The notes under the pieces are model-generated. The model had not been told where the DNA came from. It ran no database searches and was given only the letters and a program-made list of their open reading frames with translations. Shown here piece by piece: positions 1-10,514 of a DNA stretch of 64,000 nucleotides. This DNA is from Iris pallida (Eukaryota > Streptophyta > Magnoliopsida > Asparagales > Iridaceae): positions 124,001 to 188,000 of the forward strand of contig JANAVB010004022.1 of NCBI GenBank assembly GCA_029216955.1. The letters are read 5' to 3'. A program made the translations under genes and the position numbers. Every line of letters begins with the position of its first letter. The first letter of the stretch is position 1.

Positions 1-51
1 TTTCATTCACATGGGTTTACATATTATCATGCATGATTATATATACATATA

Positions 52-53
<2 letters not shown>

Positions 54-136
<83 letters not shown>
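54..136. repeat. (TA)n microsatellite
   Basis: Nearly uninterrupted TA dinucleotide tract. The matching place in the second copy (about 33785-33805) has only about ten TA units, so the tract differs greatly in length between the duplicated copies. Confidence 0.95.
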
Positions 137-139
<3 letters not shown>

Positions 140-380
140 GTAGAGTGACAGTGGCATGTGTGTGTACCATGTGTGTGTGTATATACAAGTAGAATATGTG
201 TATGCAAATAGCAGTAGGGTGTGTGTGTTATATAGGTTATGTGTCCCAGGTTTTTAGTGAAGGTGTGGGTGAGTTTGTATATGGTAGCAGTACATAGGGT
301 TCTCAGTTTTACAGTGTCTTGTAAACATGTGTTTCAGAAATCAGTGTAGCAGTAGTGTGTGTATACAATGTGTTCTCAGG

Positions 381-725
381 TTTTTAGTGAATGTGGGTAG
401 GTAGCAGTTTACTTCACAGGTTAGGAAATGTGGGTGTGTGTGTATAATGGGATGTGTGTGTGAGTATACAGTAGTGTGTGTGTGTCTGTATACAGTGGTG
501 TGTCCCAGGTTAGTGAATGTGTGGTTATAGCAGTAGATATAGGTGTCTCAAATTTTTATTGAATGTGGGTAGGTAGCAGTTTACTTCACTGGTTAGGGAA
601 TGTGGGTGTGTGTGTATAATGGGATGTGTGTGTGAGTATACAGTAGTGTGTGTGTGTGTGTGTGTATACAGTGGTGTGTCCCAGGTTAGTGAATGTGTGG
701 TTATAGCAGTAGATATAGGTGTCTC
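381..725. repeat. GT-rich tandem duplication, about 172-bp unit, in LTR C
   Basis: Two successive units begin at 381 and 553, each starting with a T5 run followed by ATGTGGGTAGGTAGCAG and holding GTGTGTGTAT runs and GTGTCCCAGGTTAGTGAATG. The same two-unit array is at 34057 and 34225 in C copy 2. The flanks are also GT-rich with CAGGTTTTT motifs. Confidence 0.8.
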
Positions 726-2696
726 AGGTTTTTGAGTGTACTTGTGTGTGTGTTGTAGCTGTACATATAGGGTGTTCAGATTTTATCATAGTTTAGTGAA
801 CATGTGTGTGTCGAATGTAATTCATAGGGTGTGTTCTCAGTTTTTCATTCATTGTATTTCGAAAGTCCCAATAGCCAACTAACATGAATCCCAACAATGT
901 AACTTAAACTCAGACATATATATGTGATCTAACATGATAAATTAATCTTCTAAAATCAGTAAAAACACAATTTATATCTCAGAAATCATTTGATAGAACC
1001 TAGTATCAGATAATTTAGGGAAAACACAAATTGGAATTCGAATCTCAGTTAATTATCCAATTAATGGGTTGGTAAATGATAGTGCACATGTATATGTGTC
1101 ATGCAAATGATTTGGTGTCCAAAAACTGGACACAAACGTGTCCAATACAAATCTAACACATGAGCAACACTAAAACAGTGCACTGTCTCATGCACGAGTT
1201 CACCACGTTCATGGATATGACACAAGACACCAATGACCTCGTGCACGTGTCCACGTGTTCGCCTAGGGTAGGTCTACGTGTCTAGAACCCTGATTTGTGT
1301 CTAAGTGGTGTCGTGTCTGAGTTACCATAGCGTATTGGAGCACAAAACCTGCGCGTAGCAGTTCAGTTCAAAACCAGTGCACCACGAATACCGTGTCCGA
1401 CACGACACGAGGAGTCGTAAAACTGGGCGAGTGGCTTGTCAGTCACTGCCTCGACCTCCACACCATGTTTGGGGTCCACGTGGCCTGTGCAGTGAGCACG
1501 ACACTTGTGGCAGCAGGACACTCGAGACACGGTCTCGTGCTGCGTGTCCGTGTCAGTTTTCGACACAAAAATAACACAAAAATCAATTCAGACAAGTAGG
1601 GTTATGATCTACACATATAGGGCTACAATATCATTCAAATACATTTCAAAAATAGCAAAATAAATTCTATTGTGGCATTCTAACAAACACTTGTAAACGG
1701 AAACGGATACGTGTCCGATATAGATACGTGTTCGATACGGATGCGAAATCAATGCAAAACTTCACCAAATATACACCACAGCTAGGGGACACCTAGATCT
1801 AGGCTATCATGCAAAGAAATCAAGATTAAATGATAGTTTGAGGTGTTTACCTATAGAGTATCAATCACAAGGAAAAAGCCCCAAATAGGAAGATTCCTCT
1901 TGCATGTCAAAAGCTACAAATTATGCAAAATCTGAGATTTCTCTCCATGAACAGCAAGTAGAGTATGATTAGGTTCTAATGCAAGAGACTAGAGTCAAAA
2001 ATGAATTAAAATGAAAGAGTTATGGAATGAAGAAGAAGGACCAATACCTCTTTCTTTCCAAAAGTTGTTGTGATGTAAAAAGAGGCAAGAACTAGGAAGA
2101 GAGATTAAATATGAGGGATTTCCTAGGAGGCCGGCTATGTAAGGAAGGAATTAGGGTTAAGGTTATGACTAATGGGCTTGGGCCAAGTTTCAATACTAAA
2201 TGGATCAATTCCTAAGTCAAAAACCCATGCACTAAATCATTTATTCTCTATATGAAACTTGATTCAAAATAACTCAACTTGGGTTGACTTAAGTTAGACT
2301 AAGGTCCCATCATGCTAATCAAGTCACCATAGCCAAAGTCAACATCTAGGTTAGTCTTCATAGTCTCAACTAGCAAAGGTTAAAAATAACAACCATCACT
2401 CCAATAATTCAAATTAAATCCAAAATTTTCAAAATGACCAAAATACCCCCAAGCTAAAATGTTGCAATTAGTCATCCTAATCACATGGTTAGGTCCCCAT
2501 GGTCATGGTTAGTCTCTAGGTCATGCAGTCTCTAGGATTTCACTAGCAAAACTCTAAATCAGTAATTACCAATAAAAATAGTTTTAAAATAATTAAAAAT
2601 CACTAAAAATCATATCATGATTTAAATAACATTATTAAATAATAAAAAAATACAAAAGTTCAAAATTACCCTTATTTTAGAAAACTGGGTGTTACA

Positions 2697-3869
2697 CAAC
2701 GTGCGTCGTGGGTAGTTTTGCTCGCGCAACTTGCGCGCAATCACTCCAAATGACTGTTTTTGCCCATTTGAATTATTTTGTAGCTACAATTTTAAAAAAT
2801 TCAGAACATGAAAGTTGTAGATCCTTGTCTTAGCTTCAAGAATCTTTCTGTCTCACTTTAATCAGAGTTCATATGCGATAATTTCAATCATAGTTTTGAT
2901 CCGTTGGCATATTTTATGTACTTGGCCGTTTTTTGAGGTTTTTCTTCGAATGTAATAAAGTCTTAGCATAATTAGATGATCTTGTACAATTAGAGGATAA
3001 TTATACACCCTTTATACACCTAGCACTAGCAAAAATTCAATTATTGATTCTATACCAAGTGGTTACTTTTTTTTATCCTACTCACATGCCATTATATGAC
3101 TTTTATCAAATTCTTTCTTACATGCGATCCTTATTGCCATGCTTTCTTTTTTTAGATAGTGGCCCGTCAGGGTGCACTCATAATTTATGTCTTTTCTTTG
3201 CTTAACATGATAGTGGTCCGTTGTAGGGCACTCATGATATATGTCTTCCTTTCTTTGCCTAATACGATAGTGACCCATTGCGGTGCACTCAAGCTACATA
3301 TCACTTCTTTGCTTAACATGATTGTGGTCCACGTGGTGCACCCCTAACAAGTACTCTTAACATAATAGTGGCCCATTGTGGTGCACTCTTGAACACGTCA
3401 CTTCTTTGCTTTACATGATAGTGGCCCGTCGAGGCGCACTCTTGACAAGTAAACCTAACATGATAATCTTGAATGTTGTTGCGACGACTATCTTGACATG
3501 CTGAATAATAACTAGTCTTGACACCGTGGGTGATTGTTCTTGAATGTGCTTGTATAAGCTACCAGTCTCGTCTCGCATCATGTCTAGGACTTGTATCCCT
3601 GGTTATCACTGTCACGGATTCATGCTGAATATGACTAGGTTAATTACTAGATTGATGAAAATAGCTCATATAGAGAGCTGTTTCCAGTTACAGGCGATCC
3701 CGTTATCTGGGCGTCTTGAATAGACTTGTAGCCTGCCGTCGAGTAGGGCACATTTCCAGTCTACTGTCATGTGGGGCACTTCTTGAAATAAGTAATATGC
3801 ACACTGTCATGTGTTGCACTTTAAGTCACCTAATAATTCTTGATAACTCTTACATGAACCACGTCTGGA
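2697..3869 (+). mobile_element. D-family LTR fragment, copy 1
   Basis: Matches 36363-37550 almost base for base and has no coding potential. In copy 2 the same sequence resumes after the A insertion (from 50873) and ends GACGTGACA at 51855, which identifies it as an LTR in plus orientation. Here it ends with CTGGA (3865-3869), the 5-bp target site used by element A. Its 5' end is missing because C is inserted at 2696/2697. Confidence 0.7.
3155..3470. repeat. Degenerate tandem repeat in D LTR, unit roughly 55-65 bp
   Basis: About six copies of a motif GATAGTGGCCCGTCGGGG-TGCACTC followed by a T/C-rich CTTCTTTGCTTAACAT segment. The same array is at about 36821-37140 in copy 2, with a slightly different number of complete units. 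Confidence 0.75.
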
Positions 3870-4542
3870 TGTAAAACCCCTAAATTTCTACTATTTGTTT
3901 TAATAAATTTGATACCGATTTTTTTTATTTTGTATATTGTACGTCGCGTAGTTGCATTGTACGTCGCGCGCGAAATTTTATTTTTCGTAATTGCTCGACG
4001 AGTGCGAATATGTGCGAGCGTACATATTTTTGAAAAACATTTTTCTATTTTTGAAGCAATATAGATAATAATTATTTTTAGCTATCATACCAAAATTTTC
4101 AAGTCTATGATTTTAATTATGAAAAGCCTTTCATTTATACAGTTATAATAATAAATAATTTTTCCTATAAAATGGCATATTAGAAAAGTATATTTATGTA
4201 AATATTATTTGGGCATTCATATATATATTTCGTAATTATTTATTAGTTTATTTTTAAATAATAATATAATTTTCAAAAATATTATTATTAGTATTTTTGG
4301 AAAATATATTTGAAATGATTGTGGCAAATTAAATCTTTGATTAGATTTTTGGATTTAATTTAAATAGTTTAAAGTTAAAGATAGAATTTTTAATTTGAGT
4401 TTAGATTATCTAGATTTAAATTGGAATTTGATTTGGATTATTTTTGATTGAATCGATTTAAATTGATTTAAATTAAATTACGAATTATCTAAATTGGGTT
4501 TAAATAAATCATAATCCTTATCCAACTGGAAATTCCCACATC

Positions 4543-4552
4543 CTATAAATAG
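4543..4552 (+). promoter_or_regulatory. TATA box of A LTR (copy 1)
   Basis: CTATAAATAG at the AT-rich to GC-rich transition of the LTR, where a transcription start is expected. It is conserved in the A 3' LTR (43174-43183) but reads CAATAAATAG in the 5' LTR of the complete A element (38220-38230). Confidence 0.6.
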
Positions 4553-5348
4553 GCAGGTACTCCTCCATAAATTCCTCACATCCACAAAAATTTCTCTCTA
4601 CCCATAATCGTCGTGCATCGTGTCGGTGTCCAATTCTTATTCCATCTTTTTACAAATACATTATCTTTTCCGTGTCGGACATATTACGACACAATCAAAT
4701 CCATAACCCTATCCATTCCCCGACTGTCCACAGCCCGACCCCGACTTCAACCAACCACCATCTCTACCGTCGTCAACATCATCATCATCCCTGTTCCCCC
4801 TCACAGCCTTACAACCTCCCAACACAACGCCGAAACCACCCGCGCTACCACGGCGGCCGTCCTGTGTAACCCGACCACTACTTCCCGGTCACCCAAACCA
4901 TCCAGAGGCTCTCGCAGCCATCACTACGACGACCAGACCAATTTTTTCGAACCACCACCGCACCATCAACAGCACCACCACGGCCACCGCCCAGGCCCGC
5001 ACCACCAATACCTTCCTAGCCGGACGACCGCCCCTTGTCGCCGCCATAAAACAGAACCACCGCCACCATTACACCAACCCAATCCTGCCGCCACATCGTC
5101 GTAGCCTCTGGACCACCTTCTCGGCACCCCCACCAACACCTCCACACATCCACCGGCGCCACCAATGCACACCTGACCTCTGGCGAAAACCCCACCGACC
5201 ACCAAAAATCCCCAAATAAACCAATAAATAAAATACATGACCACCATCACCACCCCTTACCTGTCCGCCGTCGGTCGGAGATCCGCTGTCGCCTACCCTC
5301 GAGTCACCGTGGCACCGTGCCGCTCCACCATGCGTCGCCGTCGCAGCC

Positions 5349-5353
5349 ACCTC
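5349..5353. other. Target-site duplication of Tat element (left copy)
   Basis: ACCTC here and again at 20784-20788 flank the element. The uninterrupted A LTR (39029-39036) reads CCACCTCTGATG, with the site once, which proves the insertion point. Confidence 0.95.
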
Positions 5354-5542
5354 TGTAGAAGCATGGAATTTTACAGCCAGAAAGCCCATGCACCAGGCAC
5401 TATATGCGCCAGAACTCAGACAGCAAAATCAAATAAGCCATTCGAAGAAGGACATTTTATTTATATATAAAAGTCTATTACATGGCTAGAAAAGGTTGTA
5501 CAAAAGAGAATTTCTACAAAAGAAAGATCCTAGATCTACAGC

Positions 5543-5721
5543 CAGCGGCCACCATGCGCCTCCAGATAGGCACAGCGGCCACCATGCGCCTCCAGATAGG
5601 CGTAGCGGCCACCATGCACCTCCAGATAGGCGCAGCAGCCACCATGCGCCTCCGATAGGCACAGCAGTCACCATGCGCTGTCAGTTAGGCACAGCAGATG
5701 CCATGCGCCTCCAGCCAGGCG
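5543..5721. repeat. Six-copy 30-bp tandem repeat in 5' LTR
   Basis: Units start at 5543, 5573, 5603, 5633, 5662 and 5692 and share CATGCGCCTCCAGATAGGC followed by CAGC. The fourth unit is 29 bp. The 3' LTR has four units (18701-18819). The two-unit difference accounts for 60 of the 61-bp LTR length difference. Confidence 0.93.
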
Positions 5722-6292
5722 CATACCACCATCTCTTCAGCAGCTCAGTCATGTGCAACTCTTCCAACCAGGCTCACCTGGCCGAGCAGAGCCCAGTTAT
5801 GTGCTGCTCTTCCAGCCAGGGTCACCTGATAAGTGCTTCGATTACACAAAGCATTTAACCCTCTGGCTGGAACCAAGGAAGAGAAGAGCACGGCAAAGCT
5901 GTGGCCAGGGGAGGCTTCGAAAGAGCCTCCAAAGACCAAGGAAGACCGTGATCGAAATCATGGCACAAGGAGCTTTCAACATAATCAAAGTGGGCGGCAC
6001 CCACTTTGAAGGAAGAGAGAGCCTAGCACCGCCATTCCGATCTACGGCTCTTCTGGAACAACGGAGACGAGGCCCGAACATCCCTATCTTTGGATGCAAC
6101 AGGCACCTTCTGCCTACCTCAGAAGCCCTCGACTCCGTCTTTTGGATGTAACAGTCACCTTCAAGTGCATCGAAGACAACACGACGTCTCATCTTCACCC
6201 TCGGGAGCACTTCGTCAACAGAATGCACCCGCATATCCAAGTTCATGTTGGAAGTACGTGAGGGAACGAGGAGCAAACCTTCTCTCCATGCC

Positions 6293-6304
6293 ACTATTTA
6301 TAGG
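6293..6304 (-). promoter_or_regulatory. Reverse-oriented TATA motif in 5' LTR
   Basis: Minus strand reads CCTATAAATAGT. The matching motif in the 3' LTR (19391-19402) is oriented toward the antisense ORF at 16893-18248. Promoter activity is inference. Confidence 0.4.
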
Positions 6305-7365
6305 CCGGGCAAATTAAACCCATGCGCCAAGTGGATGACTCTTCGAATTCTGTGCAATAAATTTGCATTAAATGGATGAACCGGACGCCTCGAATTCAGC
6401 CAAACGGCTATTTTTAGCACTCAAGGAGCGAGACAGCCGCATCATTAAAGGACATGTCGGATGCGCCAGCCAAACAGTGCATCACATGGACGCGCCCTCC
6501 AGCATCAGGCACATCACACAGACGCGCCCTACAGTACCCGGCGCATCACAGAGGATGCGCCCCCTCACATCTCCATACCGAGTGGAACACCAACCAATGT
6601 GCCCACTCAGCTGTCCATCGAACGTCACAAACATTAAATGCTGAACTGACACCAGAGTTGGCAGCACGCTTCCCAAAGTCTGAACAGTTGACAGCTTTTT
6701 CAGAGAACGAAGCGTCGGCAACGTCAGCATCATCATGACTCTATTCCGACGGCTACTGCCACGTGGCCATCCGCATGCGCCTCTACGGCCATGCGTCCAA
6801 ATCGCCATGCGTCTCTACGGCCATACGTCCAAATCGCCATACGTCTCTACAGCCATACGTCCAAACCAGCATGCGCCTCAAAAGTCGTGCGCCTCAGACC
6901 CTTCACTGATCCCTAAAAATAGAAGAAGAGTCTCCAGTTGAAGCTTTGCATGTGCCTCAAAAGCCATGCGCCCCAGACTGATCTCTGATCCCGAAAGACA
7001 GAAGGAAAGTCGCCTGCATGCGCCTCAAAAGCCATGCGCTCTAAACGGTTTGTAACCCTTAAAGGTTATGAGCCGCAGCCTCCTCCTGCGCCCAATCAAG
7101 GTGCAGCTCACCAGATTACTTTCCCCCACCAAATCCGAGATCTTCGAGCCATGGGTCGATGACACGTGTCCTTTGACTCAACTCGTCCAAGATTTCAGCA
7201 ACAGAAAGATCTTCTCCTCTGCTACGTGCCGGCTCACAACAGCAGTATGAAGAGTTCTCCCCCTCAATCAGGGCGCATCATCTACGCGCCTCCATCAGCA
7301 ACCTCCATGTGGCGTCCCCACACCGGCGCATCCCACATACGCGCATGAGCAGCCAGCCTACAAAA

Positions 7366-7375
7366 CTATAAATAG
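7366..7375 (+). promoter_or_regulatory. TATA box of Tat LTR
   Basis: CTATAAATAG followed about 20 bp later by a CACACACA tract. It lies about 310 bp before the LTR end, so the expected start of genomic RNA is near 7400. The 3' LTR has the same motif at about 20464-20473. Confidence 0.65.
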
Positions 7376-7676
7376 AAGGATCGTCTCCTTTACACACACA
7401 CACAGAATCCACAACGAACATACAAGGAATCATCAGAGAGGCAGATACAGACACTCAACGTCTTCCTCCTCTCAGCAAGCTCCAGCACCCAGAGCAATCC
7501 ACACCTTCAGAGAACCGATAACCGTCGTCAGCCCGTCAATAGAGTCAACGCATTACCACTCGCTCCATTGGCACTAAGGACCCAGCTTAAACAAAAGTGT
7601 ACTCCTAGGACTACATCTAAGTCCTACATTGTAACACTGTTCTGTTTGTATTAAAGTTTTCAATCAAACAATTTTA

Positions 7677-10493
7677 ATGGCAAACAAGCTGGCGACTCTG
7701 CTGGGGACTTCTTTCTCCTCTTCCGAGAAAGTCGTGTCACAGGCCGACGACGTTGAGGTGGGCTCCTCCCACAAGACGCTGGTCGTGCGCCTCAATCAAC
7801 AGGCGTACGAGGAGTTCATTTCTGAAGGAAGTGCGAGTCCTTCGAAGCGGCTGCCAAAGCCGAAGAAGATCCGCACGGCCTGGGTGCGCAAGGTCGACGC
7901 CTCGGGCACCACCACTGGAGGGGATGCAGCAATCCAGCCTTCCCTTTCTGCTGACGTTCTCAGCAACCAAGGTGCGCCCGCCGATGCGGCGTATCTCTTG
8001 GGGAAGCGTGCGGCCGACCACGTTCCCCAGCTATCTCCCTCTCAGGCGAGGAAGATGCGTCGACGGAGCAGGGGTGCAGCCAATTCCCCGCGCATCACCT
8101 CTGATGCACCACAAAAAGCCTCTGTCTTTGACAGACTCACTCGCTGTAATGGCGAAGAGAAGTTGGATGCTGAGTACTATGCGCCCCAGCGGACTAGTAC
8201 GAAGAAATCCAAGGCGGCAAGGGCCATACGCCATAAAAGTGCTATGCCAGCAGCAGGCCAGAGGCACGCGCTTACAATCACGCACGCTGCCGATGGCAAG
8301 CTGTACAAGGTTGACTCAGGTGCTCCTGTACCAACAACGAGTCAACCTTCAAAGTCCTCATCTCGCTTGGGCGCATCTACTGCGTGCACAACCAAGTCGA
8401 GTAAGGCAAACTCGGTGGTCTTGAACTCCCGCGCCTCCTCTGGTTGTGCATTTGAGGTTCGTTCAAGTCACTTCAAATGTTGTGGTTCCCCCACTACTGA
8501 TCGTGATGCCTGCTTGGTATTAGATCAGGGGGCGCATCACTCACCTGACCACCCCGGCGTTTGGCCTTGCCATACGTCTGAAGGGGGTGTGAAGGCACCA
8601 CTCTCCTCTAATGACCTGCGCAACGTGATCACTCACAAGCGCCGGTCAGGAGAGTCGACCAACAAGCACGATACGCCTCTCACGGGGCATACTTGTGCGG
8701 TGGTCACTATCAACTGCTGTTGCAAGGCGGCAGCTCCACCAAGACAGTCGGTCTTCCAACGGCTGCAATCATCGACACCTCTCCGACGTCGCCTTGGGAC
8801 GAAGGTGCCAACAGAAGAGGAACCAAAGGTTGCTTCATGCAACGTGATCTCCAACTCCTCGTCAATCTGGAAGCCGACTGCCAATTCCTCGTCCTCATCC
8901 AAAAGCCAGCCGAGGAAAACCAAGGCAGCTGTCTCGACCTCTGGAGTGTTTGAAGGCACTCGGTCGAGGAAGAAGTTCTTGGAGGAAGCTGGGGGTAGCC
9001 AGATCCTTGTCGAGCCTCCTTCCGAAGACGAAGATGTCCAAAGCACAGCTGCTGCGGATCTTTATCATCAAGGCGAGGCTAGTCTCCCTGAAGCCCCTCA
9101 AAATAAGGATGTCCTCCAGGACACCGCCGGGGATAGTTCTGGAAACGAAGAGGTCCTTCAAGACGGAGCTGAGGGCAATCAGACCCTTGCAGATGTGCCT
9201 ATTGAAGATGAACTCCAGAATGTGGCTGTGGGAGGCCAAACACCAGGAGAAGTAACTCCCCCGCATGAGAGTGAGGCCGAAAGCGAAGCCTCAACCCATC
9301 CATCCACTCCTGGCCGTGTCAGGACAGTATACATGGCTGGGGATGATGTCGAGTCTGATGCGCCGTCACAGGACATAGTCCAGCGCATAGACTCATTAGA
9401 GGGAGGACTCAAAACCCTCTCTGTCTCTATGCAAGCACTGACTCAAACAGTGTTTGAGATGCGGTCGGCCTTGATCAGGACACCTTCAACTGGTCCTGAC
9501 CCAAGAACTAATGGGGAGTCGAGTGTGCCCCTCCAACGGGCGCCCTCGGATACAGAAGCACCTCGGACCTCGGAGCCCTCAAACGCTCCAATCCAGATGG
9601 TACCTCCTTCCCTGACTCCTAGCTCTACGGAGGATGTGGTCGAAATGATCAAAGACCTGCGGGAGCGCTTCGAGTCCAAGAACAGACAAGAGGAAAGCCA
9701 GAAGATGGGCATTTCCCAGCCTTATCCCCTCGAGTGGAACAAGGTGGTTTATCCCCCAAAGTATAAACCACAAACACTCACCCCATACGACGGGAAGGAC
9801 TCTCCGCGACAGTACCTAACGTACTTCCAGTCACAGACAGGGCATCTTCCAAAGGAGGACGCGCTCCTCACCAGTATCTTTGTCGGGGCCCTGAAAGGGG
9901 TGGCGTATGACTGGTACTGCAGTCTTCTCGACAATTCCATATCGTCCTTCGACGACCTGACGCGCCTCTTCCTCGACCGCTTCTATGACGGCAGGAAAGA
10001 CATGACGATGGCGTCTCTCATAGAGATACGCCAGAAGGAAAAGGAAACGGTTCGGGTGTTCATCGAACGCTTCCGACAGGCCTGCTTCAGGCTACCTCCA
10101 GGCATGGCAGAACATGCGCTCCTCTCCGCTTGCAGCATGAACATGTTGCCTGCAGTGAAGCTTTGGCTCAACTCTACTCCCCCTCCTGACTGGAGCTCCC
10201 TGGTCATCGAAGCTGAAGCTGCAGAAAAGAAGGCGGCCAATGCACGTCTTCTGGGTGTCAGCTTCCCCGCCTTTGACGATAAGGGGAAAAAGTCCGCAGC
10301 TAATAGCTCCGAACGAGAAGCAAAGGGGAAACAGGCATTGACTGTTAATGCCTCGAAAGGCGCATCCGTGCCTACTCAGAAACCTCCACTGGCACCGAGA
10401 CCCAAGGAGGTTTATTCATTCAATGATGACGACACCCTGCAACTTTTCGAGATACTGAAGCAGGGTGACAAGATCAAGCTACCGGACCCATAA
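7677..10493 (+). CDS. Gag polyprotein segment of Tat element (938 codons)
   Basis: Gag forms the cytoplasmic particle that packages element RNA. Residues 1-560 are a low-complexity Ser/Lys/Pro-rich region of the kind seen upstream of gag in Tat/Ogre elements; it holds two SVF-x-RL motifs (SVFDRL near residue 145 and SVFQRL near 357). About 566-602 is a predicted coiled coil (IVQRIDSLEGGLKTLSVSM). Residues about 704-855 match the retrotransposon gag domain, with a W-Y core and FLDRFYDGRKD. The ATG at 7677 lies inside the LTR end and the frame reads through the primer binding site, so the natural start may be further in. The TAA at 10491 is premature: the frame continues unchanged into the zinc knuckle and protease. 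Confidence 0.85.
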   Translation: MANKLATLLGTSFSSSEKVVSQADDVEVGSSHKTLVVRLNQQAYEEFISEGSASPSKRLPKPKKIRTAWVRKVDASGTTTGGDAAIQPSLSADVLSNQGAPADAAYLLGKRAADHVPQLSPSQARKMRRRSRGAANSPRITSDAPQKASVFDRLTRCNGEEKLDAEYYAPQRTSTKKSKAARAIRHKSAMPAAGQRHALTITHAADGKLYKVDSGAPVPTTSQPSKSSSRLGASTACTTKSSKANSVVLNSRASSGCAFEVRSSHFKCCGSPTTDRDACLVLDQGAHHSPDHPGVWPCHTSEGGVKAPLSSNDLRNVITHKRRSGESTNKHDTPLTGHTCAVVTINCCCKAAAPPRQSVFQRLQSSTPLRRRLGTKVPTEEEPKVASCNVISNSSSIWKPTANSSSSSKSQPRKTKAAVSTSGVFEGTRSRKKFLEEAGGSQILVEPPSEDEDVQSTAAADLYHQGEASLPEAPQNKDVLQDTAGDSSGNEEVLQDGAEGNQTLADVPIEDELQNVAVGGQTPGEVTPPHESEAESEASTHPSTPGRVRTVYMAGDDVESDAPSQDIVQRIDSLEGGLKTLSVSMQALTQTVFEMRSALIRTPSTGPDPRTNGESSVPLQRAPSDTEAPRTSEPSNAPIQMVPPSLTPSSTEDVVEMIKDLRERFESKNRQEESQKMGISQPYPLEWNKVVYPPKYKPQTLTPYDGKDSPRQYLTYFQSQTGHLPKEDALLTSIFVGALKGVAYDWYCSLLDNSISSFDDLTRLFLDRFYDGRKDMTMASLIEIRQKEKETVRVFIERFRQACFRLPPGMAEHALLSACSMNMLPAVKLWLNSTPPPDWSSLVIEAEAAEKKAANARLLGVSFPAFDDKGKKSAANSSEREAKGKQALTVNASKGASVPTQKPPLAPRPKEVYSFNDDDTLQLFEILKQGDKIKLPDP
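7690..7707 (+). other. Primer binding site, tRNA-Arg type
   Basis: TGGCGACTCTGCTGGGGA starts three bases after the 5' LTR end. From memory of plant tRNA-Arg(ACG) sequences this complements the 3' end of that tRNA with one mismatch; Ogre/Tat elements are known to use such a primer. Confidence 0.75.
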
Positions 10494-10514
10494 CGGCCCG
10501 ATGAAGTCGGGAAA

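Larger units (their letters stand above)
1..2696 (-). mobile_element. LTR of gypsy family C, copy 1 (truncated by window edge)
   Basis: Read on the minus strand this begins TGTAACACCC at 2696 and runs off the left edge. It is nearly identical to 33738-36362 and clearly related to the complete solo LTR at 44916-49358, which fixes its boundary. It lies inside a D-family LTR, which resumes at 2697. It has no credible coding sequence; short open frames around 1060-1600 are by-products of GTGTC/GACAC-rich DNA. Contents include a TA tract, a GT-rich tandem duplication, and two G-boxes (CACGTG) at 1244 and 1252. Chromovirus-like assignment is by resemblance of the ends to other LTRs here, not by coding evidence. 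Confidence 0.8.
3870..5353 (+). mobile_element. A-family LTR, copy 1, left part (interrupted by Tat element)
   Basis: Begins TGTAAAACCCC directly after the target-site CTGGA and matches 37551-39034 and 42516-43949. The first 700 bases are very AT-rich; from about 4680 it becomes CCACCA/CCGCC-rich. The proline/histidine-rich open frames there (for example 4613-5104) come from base composition, recur in every A LTR, and are not called as genes. The LTR continues at 20784 after the Tat insertion. Confidence 0.88.
5354..7686 (+). repeat. 5' LTR of Tat element
   Basis: Begins TGTAGAAGCATGG and ends GGCAAACA. Differs from the 3' LTR by scattered substitutions and by two extra 30-bp repeat units. 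Carries forward TATA (7366) and reverse-oriented TATA (6293) motifs. CATGCGCCTC-like decamers recur through the LTR, notably 6760-7050. Open frames on both strands (e.g. minus 5842-6294) are shared by both LTRs, as expected from recent common origin. Confidence 0.95.

Noticed and set aside
4613..5253. Open frames on both strands rich in Pro/His or Gly/Val in the A LTR (also 38350-39400 and 43209-44300)
   Set aside because: They lie in the CCACC/CCGCC-rich LTR middle, occur on both strands and in several frames at once, are not conserved as protein between LTR copies, and resemble no family.
7737..9940. Numerous minus-strand and shifted frames under the Tat gag
   Set aside because: Shadows of the real gag frame, which has gag-domain homology and continuity with pol.
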